NCBI RefSeq assembly: GCF_013416775.1 | Contig: NZ_SZVI01000008.1 | Span: 62,001 to 126,000 of the forward strand | Direction of reading: 5' to 3' | DNA from: Rhodoferax sp. BLA1 | Lineage (GTDB): Bacteria; Pseudomonadota; Gammaproteobacteria; Burkholderiales; Burkholderiaceae_C | Length of the DNA stretch: 64,000 nt | In this document: in pieces, positions 51,918 through 59,940 of the stretch | How the letters are laid out: every line of letters begins with the position of its first letter | Numbering within the stretch: position 1 is the first letter of the stretch | Program-made: the position numbers and the translations under genes | Notes under the pieces: generated by a model | The model's input: the letters and a program-made list of their open reading frames with translations, nothing else | Databases searched by the model: none | Told to the model about the DNA's origin: nothing

Positions 51918-52871
51918 ATGACTTTGAAAGTTGTTGCTGCGCCGCCTCTGTGGTTGGCCTGTGTGTTCCTGGCCCTGAGCATGTCGCTGGTGGGCAGTTA
52001 TGTGGCGCTGAGCAAACCGCTGGCGGCGGCGCTACCGGTGTTTTTGCTGGCCTGGTTGCGTTTTGGCATTGGTGCGCTGGCCATGCCGCACTGGCTGCGT
52101 AAACCGGCCTCAGAAGCGCCGATGAGTCGCACGACAAAGAAGCTGATTTTTCTCGAATCCTTCCTGGGCAATTTTTTGTTCACGATCTGTATGCTATTTG
52201 GCGTGAGCCTGACCACTGCCGTCTCAGCGGGCGTCATTTTGGCAGCGATCCCAGCCGTGGTGGCACTGCTGAGCTGGGTCTTCCTGCGTGAGCGCATCAG
52301 CCGCCGTGTGGCGCTGGCGATTGTGCTGGCGGCGCTGGGCATCGGCTTGTTCTCACTCTCGAAATCAGAGCTATCTGCCCATGCAATACAAGGACCAGAT
52401 GCCAATTTGGCTCATAAAACATCGTGGCTGGGCAATCTGCTGGTGATGGGCGCTGTGGTATGTGAGGCCGCGTATGCGGTGATTGGCAAAAAACTCACCG
52501 GCACCGTGTCACCCAAACGCATCACCGCGCTGATCAACCTGTGGGGGTTTGCACTGATGACCCCGATGGGCCTGTACGCGGCCTGGGCCTTTGATTTCTC
52601 GGGTGTGGCGATACCGATCTGGCTGCTGCTGGTGTTTTACGCACTGGCCGCCAGCGTCTGGACGGTGTGGTTGTGGATGACCGGCTTAAAAACCGTGCCC
52701 GCGTCGCAGGCCGGGGTGTTCACCGTGATGCTGCCGATCTCGGCCGCTGCCGTGGGTGTGCTGGTGCTGGGTGAATCACTCAGTGGCTGGCAGCTGCTGG
52801 CGTTTGGCCTGTGCCTCTCTGGTGTGGTGCTGGCCACGCTGCCGGGACGCACGACGCCGGTCAGCGCCTGA
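51918..52871 (+). CDS. EamA-family (DMT) transporter
   Basis: This 317-residue inner-membrane protein has about ten helices in two EamA repeats (e.g. AWLRFGIGALAMPHWL and ESFLGNFLFTICMLFGVSL in the first, ASQAGVFTVMLPISAA in the second). It probably exports a small metabolite or amino acid. The cytoplasmic linker LSKSELSAHAIQGPDANLAH comes from a dispersed repeat copy (52364-52413), which lies between the two halves, where an insertion is tolerated. It converges with rraA, 7 bp away. Confidence 0.87.
   Translation: MTLKVVAAPPLWLACVFLALSMSLVGSYVALSKPLAAALPVFLLAWLRFGIGALAMPHWLRKPASEAPMSRTTKKLIFLESFLGNFLFTICMLFGVSLTTAVSAGVILAAIPAVVALLSWVFLRERISRRVALAIVLAALGIGLFSLSKSELSAHAIQGPDANLAHKTSWLGNLLVMGAVVCEAAYAVIGKKLTGTVSPKRITALINLWGFALMTPMGLYAAWAFDFSGVAIPIWLLLVFYALAASVWTVWLWMTGLKTVPASQAGVFTVMLPISAAAVGVLVLGESLSGWQLLAFGLCLSGVVLATLPGRTTPVSA
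52364..52413 (+). repeat. Dispersed tagctat repeat inside the EamA gene
   Basis: cagagctatctgcccatgca then atacaaggaccagatgccaattt keeps the layout agctat-n-gccc...aagga(c)cNgatgccaattt. It falls in the loop between the two EamA halves, in frame. Confidence 0.65.
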
Positions 52872-52878
52872 GCCCGGC

Positions 52879-53400
52879 TCAGCCCAAGGGCGTGGCGCTC
52901 ACCACCATGCCGTCGGCATCGGCGTACAGCCAGTCCCCCGGGCGCACCCAGACACCCTGAATCTGCACCGGCACCTCACTCAAGCCCTGGTTGTGTTTGT
53001 CGGTGGGCATGGGCACACAGGCCAGCGCGCGGATACCCAGGTCCAGCTGCGCCAGCTCGGCCACATCGCGCACACAGCCATTGATCACCACCCCGGCCCA
53101 GCCATGGCGTGCAGCCGCTGCCCCCAGATTGCCACCCAGCAGCGCACGGCGCAGAGAGCCTGCACCGTCCACCACCAGCACCTTGCCCACCCGCCCCTCG
53201 GGCGTGTCGATCCAGCCGGGGCTCTCCACCGCGGCCTTCACGAGCGAGTTGTCTTCAAAACATTTGACCGTGCTCACCGGCCCAGCAAAAGCCAGGCGCG
53301 CACCAAAGTCGCGAAACACCGGAGGCAACACCGCAAACACCTCGGGAGACGCCTGTTTGTGTGCATCACACAGGTCACAAGTCAGTGGCATTGAAGACAT
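52879..53400 (-). CDS. rraA: RraA family protein (ribonuclease E activity regulator / HMG aldolase fold)
   Basis: This 173-residue protein shows DLCDAH near the start, AFAGPVSTVKCFEDNSLVK, VLVVDGAGSLRRALLGGNLG and GVVINGCVRDVAELAQLDLGIR. RraA proteins inhibit RNase E; close relatives are 4-hydroxy-4-methyl-2-oxoglutarate aldolases, and the two cannot be told apart by motif alone. ATG 53400 (or 53391) is chosen; the longer frame to 53742 would run across the divergent leader. It faces the SWIB gene across 242 bp. Confidence 0.88.
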   Translation of the reverse strand: MSSMPLTCDLCDAHKQASPEVFAVLPPVFRDFGARLAFAGPVSTVKCFEDNSLVKAAVESPGWIDTPEGRVGKVLVVDGAGSLRRALLGGNLGAAAARHGWAGVVINGCVRDVAELAQLDLGIRALACVPMPTDKHNQGLSEVPVQIQGVWVRPGDWLYADADGMVVSATPLG

Positions 53401-53497
53401 CGAGATCCCCCTCAAAAATGAAAAATTGTAGAGAAGCGCGCACGCTGGCAAGGTCGGCAAACGGGCCACTTGCCACCGTACGGCACCACTGTGGGGC

Positions 53498-53564
53498 CTC
53501 ACGCTACAAAAAACGTGAGCAACAGGCCATATTTCTCGCTTTTCCCCTTGGAAAAGGGGTTTTT
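53498..53564 (+). promoter_or_regulatory. Leader hairpins upstream of the SWIB gene, one terminator-like
   Basis: CTCACG-n10-CGTGAG is followed by CCCCTT-ggaa-AAGGGG and then TTTTT on the plus strand. The second hairpin looks like a rho-independent terminator about 80 bp before the SWIB start codon. It could end a short leader RNA or small RNA or serve as an attenuator. No upstream plus-strand gene needs it. Confidence 0.45.
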
Positions 53565-53642
53565 CTCCAGTAGCATCCGGCTCAACCAGCAGATGAGCTT
53601 TTCTTGCTGGTGATTGATTAACTTCCAATAGGACAAAACACC

Positions 53643-54167
53643 ATGGCAACTGCAACCAAAGCGCCAGCAAAAAAAGCTGCTCCAGCCCCCAAAGCCGCAC
53701 CCGCAAAAAAAGCGGCAGCCACCAAGGCTGTGCCAGCGGCACCGGTCAAAAAAGCGGCCCCTGCCAAAGCGGCAGCACCCGCCAAAGCCGTGAAGGCTGC
53801 ACCAGCCAAAGCTGCCGCCAAGGCCGCCCCTGCCAAAGCAGCTCCCGCCAAGAAGGCCGCACCCGCTAAAAAAGCCGCTGCCCCCAAAACAGCTGCCAAG
53901 AAGGCTCCCGCCAAAAAGCGCACCGTCAACGCCGCGTTCATGAAGGCCCTGACCCCCAGCTCTGCTTTGGCAGCTGTGGTGGGTGGCAAACCGCTGCCAC
54001 GCACCGAAGTGGTCAAACAGCTGTGGGTTTACATCAAGAAGCAAAAATTGCAGGACGCGGTCAACAAGCGCCTGATCAATGCCGATGCCAAACTCAAAGA
54101 AGTTTTTGGCAAGGCCCAGGTCACGATGTTTGAAATGGCCGGGTTGATCGGTAAACACCTGAAATAA
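53643..54167 (+). CDS. SWIB/MDM2-domain protein with histone H1-like tail
   Basis: This 174-residue protein's first 95 residues are an Ala/Lys/Pro-rich tail (KAPAKKAAPAPKAAPAKKAA and so on). The last 75 form a SWIB/MDM2 domain (AFMKALTPSSALAAVVG, LPRTEVVKQLWVYIKK, LINADAKLKEVFGKAQVTMF). Similar proteins occur in chlamydiae and many betaproteobacteria and are thought to bind DNA. The tail resembles the one on RsfS in this window. A clear terminator follows. Confidence 0.9.
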   Translation: MATATKAPAKKAAPAPKAAPAKKAAATKAVPAAPVKKAAPAKAAAPAKAVKAAPAKAAAKAAPAKAAPAKKAAPAKKAAAPKTAAKKAPAKKRTVNAAFMKALTPSSALAAVVGGKPLPRTEVVKQLWVYIKKQKLQDAVNKRLINADAKLKEVFGKAQVTMFEMAGLIGKHLK

Positions 54168-54197
54168 ATCTGAAATAATCAACCCCCTTGGCAGCAT

Positions 54198-54226
54198 GAA
54201 AAAGCCGACATCACGTCGGCTTTTTC
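54198..54226 (+). terminator. Rho-independent terminator after the SWIB gene
   Basis: gaaaaagccgac-atcac-gtcggctttttc is a perfect 12-bp stem with T-run, 30 bp after the SWIB stop and before the dpp operon. Confidence 0.9.
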
Positions 54227-54270
54227 TTCGTGTCAAGACGTTGGGTTCATCATAAAAATCAAAGTCTGCG

Positions 54271-55275
54271 ATGTTTCGTTTCCTGCTAACCCGCTTCAGT
54301 CTGATCATCCCGACCTTCATCGGCATGACGCTGGTAGCGTTCTTCCTGATCCGGATGGTGCCCGGTGACCCCATTGAAACCCTGGCCGGGGAACGAGGTA
54401 TTGACGCAGCCCGTCACGCCGAGTTGCTCAAGGCCTATGGTCTGGACCGACCGGTGATGGTGCAGTACGGCATCTACATCGGCCGTGTGCTGCAAGGTGA
54501 TCTGGGCAACTCCATCATCACCCACAGCCCGGTACTCGACGAATTTTTGGCCCTGTTCCCGGCCACGGTGGAACTGGCGGTGTGCGCCATGTTGTTTGCC
54601 CTCATCGTGGGCATTCCGGCAGGTATTTTGGCCGCTGTCAAACGCAACACTTTTCTCGACCACGGCGTGATGGGGGTGTCCCTGACCGGTTATTCGATGC
54701 CGATTTTCTGGTGGGGTTTGTTGCTGATTTTGCTGTTCTCGGTGCAACTGGACCTGACCCCAGTGTCGGGGCGCATCTCGGTGCAGTATTTCATTGAGCC
54801 GGTGACCGGCTTCCTGCTGATCGACACCTGGTTGGCTGGCGACAAGGACGCTTTCTGGTCGGCTGTCACCCACCTGATTTTGCCGATGGTTGTGCTGGGC
54901 ACCAACCCGCTGGCAGTGATTGCGCGCATGACCCGCTCGGCCATGCTCGAGGTGCTGGGTGAGGACTACATCCGTACCGCACGTGCCAAGGGCCTGTCCA
55001 ACCTTCGGGTGGTGGGTTTACATGCCCTGCGCAATGCGCTGATCCCGGTGATCACTGTGATTGGGCTGCAGATCGGTGTGTTGTTCACCGGCGCGATCCT
55101 GACCGAAACCATTTTTTCCTGGCCCGGCGTGGGCAAGTGGATGATCGAAGCCATTGGCCGACGTGACTACCCCGTGCTGCAAGGCGGCATCTTGCTGCTG
55201 GGCGGCATGGTGATGATCATCAACCTGCTGGTGGATGTGACCTACGGCATCATCAACCCACGCATTCGGCATTAA
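54271..55275 (+). CDS. dppB: Dipeptide ABC transporter permease DppB
   Basis: This 334-residue permease has six helices. The N-terminus RFLLTRFSLIIPTFIGMTLV and MVPGDP are typical of DppB/OppB, and the cytoplasmic EAA loop reads YIRTARAKGLSNLRVVGLHA. It forms the channel with DppC in the inner membrane. It is first in an operon dppB-dppC-dppD-dppF-dppA; the binding protein comes last, unlike the E. coli order where dppA is first. Confidence 0.94.
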   Translation: MFRFLLTRFSLIIPTFIGMTLVAFFLIRMVPGDPIETLAGERGIDAARHAELLKAYGLDRPVMVQYGIYIGRVLQGDLGNSIITHSPVLDEFLALFPATVELAVCAMLFALIVGIPAGILAAVKRNTFLDHGVMGVSLTGYSMPIFWWGLLLILLFSVQLDLTPVSGRISVQYFIEPVTGFLLIDTWLAGDKDAFWSAVTHLILPMVVLGTNPLAVIARMTRSAMLEVLGEDYIRTARAKGLSNLRVVGLHALRNALIPVITVIGLQIGVLFTGAILTETIFSWPGVGKWMIEAIGRRDYPVLQGGILLLGGMVMIINLLVDVTYGIINPRIRH

Positions 55276-55282
55276 CAGGCCC

Positions 55283-56182
55283 ATGACCATGACGACGCTT
55301 GCCGAACCTATCTCTCATACCCCCCAGCATCCCCTGCGCGAATTCTGGGACTATTTCTCAACCAACAAAGGCGCCGTGGGTGGCCTCGTGATTGTGCTGC
55401 TGGTGCTGCTGATGGCCGCCTTTGCGCCTTGGATTGCACCGTACGCGCCCGACATCACCGACCCCAGCGTGTTTCTGGTGCCACCGGCCTGGCAAGAAGG
55501 TGGCTCAACTGCCCACCTGCTCGGTACCGATGCGATTGGCCGCGACATCCTGTCGCGTCTGATTCACGGCGCCCGCCTGTCTCTGGCCATTGGCCTGGCC
55601 GTGGTGGCACTGTCGGTGACGCTGGGCACCGTGCTGGGTCTCACTGCTGGCTATTTCCGTGGCGTGTTCGAGATCGCGGTGATGCGCCTGATGGACATCA
55701 TCCTGACCCTGCCCAGCCTGCTGCTGGCGATTGTGATTGTGGCCATCCTCGGTCCAGGGCTGATGAACGCGATGCTGGCGGTGGCGATTGTGGTGCTGCC
55801 GCATTACGTGCGTATCACCCGTGCTGCGGTCATCTCCGAAATGTCACGCGACTATGTGACGGCGGCGCGCATGAACGGCGCCGGTCACCTGCGGCTGATG
55901 TTCAGCGAGGTGTTGCCCAACTGCACCGCACCACTGATCGTGCAGGCTTCGCTGGGCATCTCGACCGCCATTCTGGACGCTGCGGCCCTGGGCTTTCTGG
56001 GCCTGGGTGCACAACCGCCCTCACCCGAGTGGGGCACCATGCTGGCCGATGCGCGTGAATTTGTGTTGCGCGCCTGGTGGGTGGTGACCTTCCCCGGTCT
56101 GGCAATTTTGATCACGGTGCTGGCCTTTAACCTCTTGGGTGATGGCCTGCGCGACGCGTTTGACCCCAAACTCAAACGCTGA
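55283..56182 (+). CDS. dppC: Dipeptide ABC transporter permease DppC
   Basis: This 299-residue permease has the DppC/OppC N-terminal extension, LLGTDAIGRDILSRLIHGAR, LPSLLLAIVIVAILGPG, and EAA-loop YVTAARMNGAGHLRLMF. It begins 7 nt after dppB. With DppB it makes the peptide channel. Confidence 0.94.
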   Translation: MTMTTLAEPISHTPQHPLREFWDYFSTNKGAVGGLVIVLLVLLMAAFAPWIAPYAPDITDPSVFLVPPAWQEGGSTAHLLGTDAIGRDILSRLIHGARLSLAIGLAVVALSVTLGTVLGLTAGYFRGVFEIAVMRLMDIILTLPSLLLAIVIVAILGPGLMNAMLAVAIVVLPHYVRITRAAVISEMSRDYVTAARMNGAGHLRLMFSEVLPNCTAPLIVQASLGISTAILDAAALGFLGLGAQPPSPEWGTMLADAREFVLRAWWVVTFPGLAILITVLAFNLLGDGLRDAFDPKLKR

Positions 56183-56193
56183 AAGAGTTATAG

Positions 56194-57183
56194 ATGGCAC
56201 TTCTGGAAATTCAAAACCTGTCGGTCAAGTTCCCGTCCAAGACCGCAGTCATGCACGCCGTGGACGGCGTGAGCCTGTCCCTCGAAGCAGGTGACGTGCT
56301 GGGCATTGTGGGTGAGTCCGGCTCCGGCAAAAGCGTGACCATGATGGCATTGATGGGTCTGGTGTCCTACCCGGGCCAGATCAAGGCTGACAAACTGGTC
56401 TTTGACGGCCACGACCTGCTCAAGCTGTCCGACCGTGAACGTCGCCGACTCATCGGCAAAGACATGGCGATGATTTTTCAAGACCCCACCACCAGTCTGA
56501 ACCCTTGCTTTACCGTGGGTTTTCAGATGGCGGAGACCTTGACATTGCACATGGGCATGGACAAGGCAGCGGCCCGCAGGCGCTCTATCGAGTTGCTTGA
56601 GCAAGTGGGTATCCCGGCGCCCGAGAGCCGCCTGGGGGTCTACCCGCACCAGTTGTCAGGCGGCATGAGCCAACGCGTGATGATCGCCATGGCGATTGCC
56701 TGCAACCCCAAACTTTTGATAGCAGACGAGCCAACCACGGCGCTGGATGTGACCATCCAGGCACAGATTCTGGACCTGCTGCGCAACCTGCAGAAAGAGC
56801 GCAACATGGCGCTGGTGCTGATCACCCACAACATGGGTGTGGTGTCCGAGATGGCACAACGTGTGGCGGTGATGTATGCCGGCCAGATCATGGAAGAGCG
56901 CAGCGCACAAGCCATGTTTGAAACCCCGCAACACCCCTACACCGACGCCTTGCTGGCCGCCATGCCTGAGCGCAGTGATGGCATGACCCGTCTGGCCACC
57001 ATCCCCGGCATGGTGCCCGGTCTGTTTGACCGGCCCAGCGGTTGTTTGTTTGCACCGCGCTGTATGTATGCCAATACCCACTGCCGCGAGCAACGCCCCG
57101 CGTTGCGTGATTGGCAAAACGGGCTGGTGCGCTGCCACACGCCACTGGCCACTGCGCCCACCGTGCAAGGAGTGGCAGCATGA
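56194..57183 (+). CDS. dppD: Dipeptide ABC transporter ATP-binding protein DppD
   Basis: This 329-residue ATPase has Walker A GESGSGKS, signature [19 protein letters not shown], and Walker [13 protein letters not shown]. The C-terminal oligopeptide-family extension contains the cysteines [14 protein letters not shown] that hold an Fe-S cluster in this subfamily. Its stop overlaps the dppF start by 4 nt. Confidence 0.94.
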   Translation: MALLEIQNLSVKFPSKTAVMHAVDGVSLSLEAGDVLGIVGESGSGKSVTMMALMGLVSYPGQIKADKLVFDGHDLLKLSDRERRRLIGKDMAMIFQDPTTSLNPCFTVGFQMAETLTLHMGMDKAAARRRSIELLEQVGIPAPESRLGVYPHQLSGGMSQRVMIAMAIACNPKLLIADEPTTALDVTIQAQILDLLRNLQKERNMALVLITHNMGVVSEMAQRVAVMYAGQIMEERSAQAMFETPQHPYTDALLAAMPERSDGMTRLATIPGMVPGLFDRPSGCLFAPRCMYANTHCREQRPALRDWQNGLVRCHTPLATAPTVQGVAA

Positions 57184-58205
57184 GCCAGCCCACCCTTTCC
57201 CCTCAAACCACAACGTCGGCCAACGAGCCGGTGGTGGTCGCGCGTGACCTGAAACAGGTTTACAAAATCAGCCACGGCGCGTTTCGTGCGCCCGATCAGC
57301 TGCAAGCGGTCAGTGGTGTGTCGTTCACCGTCCAAGCCGGCAAAACACTGGCCGTGGTGGGTGAATCCGGCTGCGGCAAGTCAACGTTGGCTCGCATGGT
57401 GTCACTGATTGAAGCCCCAACCGCAGGTGATCTGAAGCTGGGCCAAGTCGATGTGATGGCGGCCAGTGCCAAAGAGCGCCATGCGCTGCGGCGCACGGTG
57501 CAGCTGGTGTTCCAGAACCCCTATGGCTCGCTCAACCCACGCAAGAAAATTGGTGCCATTCTGGAGGCGCCCCTGGAGATCAACACCGACCTGTCACCGG
57601 CTCACCGCGCCGAGCAGGCCCGTTCCATGCTGGCCCTGGTGGGCTTGCGCCCCGAGCACTATGACCGTTACCCGCACATGTTCTCGGGCGGCCAGCGCCA
57701 GCGTATCGCCATCGCTCGCGCACTGATGCTCAAACCCGCACTGATTGTGGCGGACGAGCCGGTCTCGGCGCTGGACGTGTCAATCCAGGCCCAGGTGCTG
57801 AACCTGTTGGCCGACTTGCAGCGTGAACTCGGCCTGGCTTACCTGTTCATCTCGCACGATCTCGGGGTGGTGCGCCACATTGCCGACGATCTGCTGGTGA
57901 TGTACCTCGGCCACGCCATGGAACAAGGTGACAAGGCCACCATTTTTGCGCAACCCTTGCACCCCTACACCCAGGCTCTGCTGGCCTCCACACCCGGCAT
58001 GGTGGGCTCTGGGGTGTCCAAGCAGCGCATTGTGCTCAAAGGGGAGTTGCCCTCACCACTCAATCCCCCTACCGGTTGCGTTTTCTCAACCCGATGCCCT
58101 CACGTCACTGCACAATGCCAAACGGAACGTCCGGTTCTGAGAGAGCTGGCTGGCAGGAAAGTTGCTTGTCATCTGGCTGAACAATTCATCAAACCCGCTG
58201 CTTAG
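57180..58205 (+). CDS. dppF: Dipeptide ABC transporter ATP-binding protein DppF
   Basis: This 341-residue ATPase starts at ATG 57180 (ATGA overlap); the frame to 57111 lies in dppD. Walker A is GESGCGKST, signature [16 protein letters not shown], Walker [13 protein letters not shown]. The C-terminal [15 protein letters not shown]ys cluster matches DppF. Works as a heterodimer with DppD. Confidence 0.94.
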   Translation: MSQPTLSPQTTTSANEPVVVARDLKQVYKISHGAFRAPDQLQAVSGVSFTVQAGKTLAVVGESGCGKSTLARMVSLIEAPTAGDLKLGQVDVMAASAKERHALRRTVQLVFQNPYGSLNPRKKIGAILEAPLEINTDLSPAHRAEQARSMLALVGLRPEHYDRYPHMFSGGQRQRIAIARALMLKPALIVADEPVSALDVSIQAQVLNLLADLQRELGLAYLFISHDLGVVRHIADDLLVMYLGHAMEQGDKATIFAQPLHPYTQALLASTPGMVGSGVSKQRIVLKGELPSPLNPPTGCVFSTRCPHVTAQCQTERPVLRELAGRKVACHLAEQFIKPAA

Positions 58206-58234
58206 GCAGCATTCACCTGTCAGGAGTCCACAAG

Positions 58235-59866
58235 ATGACGATTTCCATAACGACGACATTGACCAAATTCCCGCTGAAGCGAACCGCACTGTGTGCGTTG
58301 GCGCTGCCAGCCTTGCTGGCACTGTCGCCGGTCTCGGCCAAAACCCTGGTGTACTGCTCGGAAGGCAGCCCAGAAAACTTTGCCCCCAGCATCAACACCA
58401 CCGGCACCTCGTTTGACGTCAGTGAACAAATCTACGACAACATCGTCGATTTCGAGCGTGGCGGCACCAAGGTGGTACCTGGTCTGGCTGAGAAATGGGA
58501 CGTGTCCAAAGACGGCCTGGAATACACCTTCCACCTGCGCAAGGGTGTGAAATGGCAATCCAATAAAAACTTCAAACCCACCCGCGACTTCAACGCCGAC
58601 GACGTGTTGTTCATGTTCGAGCGCCAGTGGAAAGAAAACGACCCTTACTTCAAGGTCACCAGCGCCAACCACGCTTATTTTGGCGACATGGGCATGCCCA
58701 AGCTGTTGAAATCGGTGGACAAGGTGGACGACTACACCGTCAAGATCACCCTGAATGCGCCTGAAGCACCCTTCCTGTCCAACCTGGCGATGCAGTTCGC
58801 AGGTGTTCAGTCCAAGGAATACGCGATTGCCATGCTCAAGGCCGGCACCCCCGAAAAGATTGACCAGGAACCGGTCGGTACCGGCCCCTTCATGCTGGTG
58901 CAATACCAGAAAGACGCCATCATCCGTTACAAAGCCTTCCCGCAATACTGGGCTGGCAAGGCCAAGATCGATGACCTGATCTTCTCCATCACACCCGATG
59001 CGTCGGTGCGTTGGGCCAAGCTGCAAAAGGGTGAGTGCCATGTCATGCCCTACCCCAATCCGGCTGACCTGCCCGCCATCCGCAAAGACCCCAACGTGGT
59101 CGTGATGGAGCAACCTGGCCTGAACGTCGGTTACCTGGCCTACAACACCACCAAAAAGCCGTTTGACGATGTGCGCGTGCGCAAAGCCGTGAACATGGCC
59201 ATCGACAAGAAGGCGATTGTGGATGCGGTGTATCTGGGCACAGGTGTCCCCGCCACCAACCCGATTCCACCCACCCAGTGGTCTTACAACAAGTCGGTCA
59301 AGGACGACGCCTACAACCCGACCGAAGCCAAGAAGCTGCTGGCCGCTGCTGGCCTGCCCAACGGCTTCACCACCGACCTGTGGGCCATGCCTGTGCAACG
59401 CCCCTACAACCCGAACGCCAAGCGTATTGCCGAGCTGATGCAAGCCGACCTGGCCAAGGTGGGCATCAAGGCTGAAATCAAGAGCTTTGAATGGGGTGAG
59501 TACCGCAAGCGCATGCAGTCGGGTGAACACCAGATGGGTATGTTGGGCTGGACCGGTGACAACGGTGACCCGGACAACTTCCTGAACACCTTGCTGGGCT
59601 GTGCTGCGTCCAAGAACAATGGCTCCAACGTCGCCAAGTTCTGCTACCAGCCGTTTGAAGACCTGGTGCAAAAAGCCAAGGTGGTGTCCAACCCGGCTGA
59701 ACGCACCAAGCTGTACGAAAAAGCCCAGGTGATCTTCAAGGAACAAGCCCCCTGGTTCACCATCGCCCACGCGGTGCAGATCAAACCGGTGCGCAAGGAA
59801 GTCATCGGCTTCAAACTGAGCCCGTTTGGCCGCCACTCCTTCTACGGTGTGGACATGGCCAAGTAA
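58235..59866 (+). CDS. dppA: Dipeptide ABC transporter periplasmic binding protein DppA
   Basis: This 543-residue SBP_bac_5 protein has a signal peptide ([20 protein letters not shown]) and the mature start [20 protein letters not shown], close to E. coli Dpp[18 protein letters not shown] block is seen as [19 protein letters not shown] 58235 follows cagga. It delivers di- or tripeptides, possibly also heme or delta-aminolevulinate as in E. coli. A bidirectional terminator ends the operon. Confidence 0.94.
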   Translation: MTISITTTLTKFPLKRTALCALALPALLALSPVSAKTLVYCSEGSPENFAPSINTTGTSFDVSEQIYDNIVDFERGGTKVVPGLAEKWDVSKDGLEYTFHLRKGVKWQSNKNFKPTRDFNADDVLFMFERQWKENDPYFKVTSANHAYFGDMGMPKLLKSVDKVDDYTVKITLNAPEAPFLSNLAMQFAGVQSKEYAIAMLKAGTPEKIDQEPVGTGPFMLVQYQKDAIIRYKAFPQYWAGKAKIDDLIFSITPDASVRWAKLQKGECHVMPYPNPADLPAIRKDPNVVVMEQPGLNVGYLAYNTTKKPFDDVRVRKAVNMAIDKKAIVDAVYLGTGVPATNPIPPTQWSYNKSVKDDAYNPTEAKKLLAAAGLPNGFTTDLWAMPVQRPYNPNAKRIAELMQADLAKVGIKAEIKSFEWGEYRKRMQSGEHQMGMLGWTGDNGDPDNFLNTLLGCAASKNNGSNVAKFCYQPFEDLVQKAKVVSNPAERTKLYEKAQVIFKEQAPWFTIAHAVQIKPVRKEVIGFKLSPFGRHSFYGVDMAK

Positions 59867-59884
59867 GTCGTTTCCGACTCACTC

Positions 59885-59914
59885 AAAAAAGCCAGCTTCG
59901 CGCTGGCTTTTTTT
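59885..59914. terminator. Bidirectional rho-independent terminator after dppA
   Basis: aaaaaagccagc-ttcgc-gctggctttttt is a perfect stem with A and T runs on both sides, between the convergent dppA and GGDEF/EAL genes. Confidence 0.9.
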
Positions 59915-59940
59915 CGCCTGATCGGGCTCGCGCCAGAGCT

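Noticed and set aside
56700..56740. ttttgatagcagac in dppD as another repeat copy
   Set aside because: Only the tttgatagc core is shared and it encodes the conserved LLIADEP Walker B; treated as chance.
58220..59836. Minus-strand open frame of 538 codons
   Set aside because: Antisense to dppA, which is a full-length recognised binding protein.
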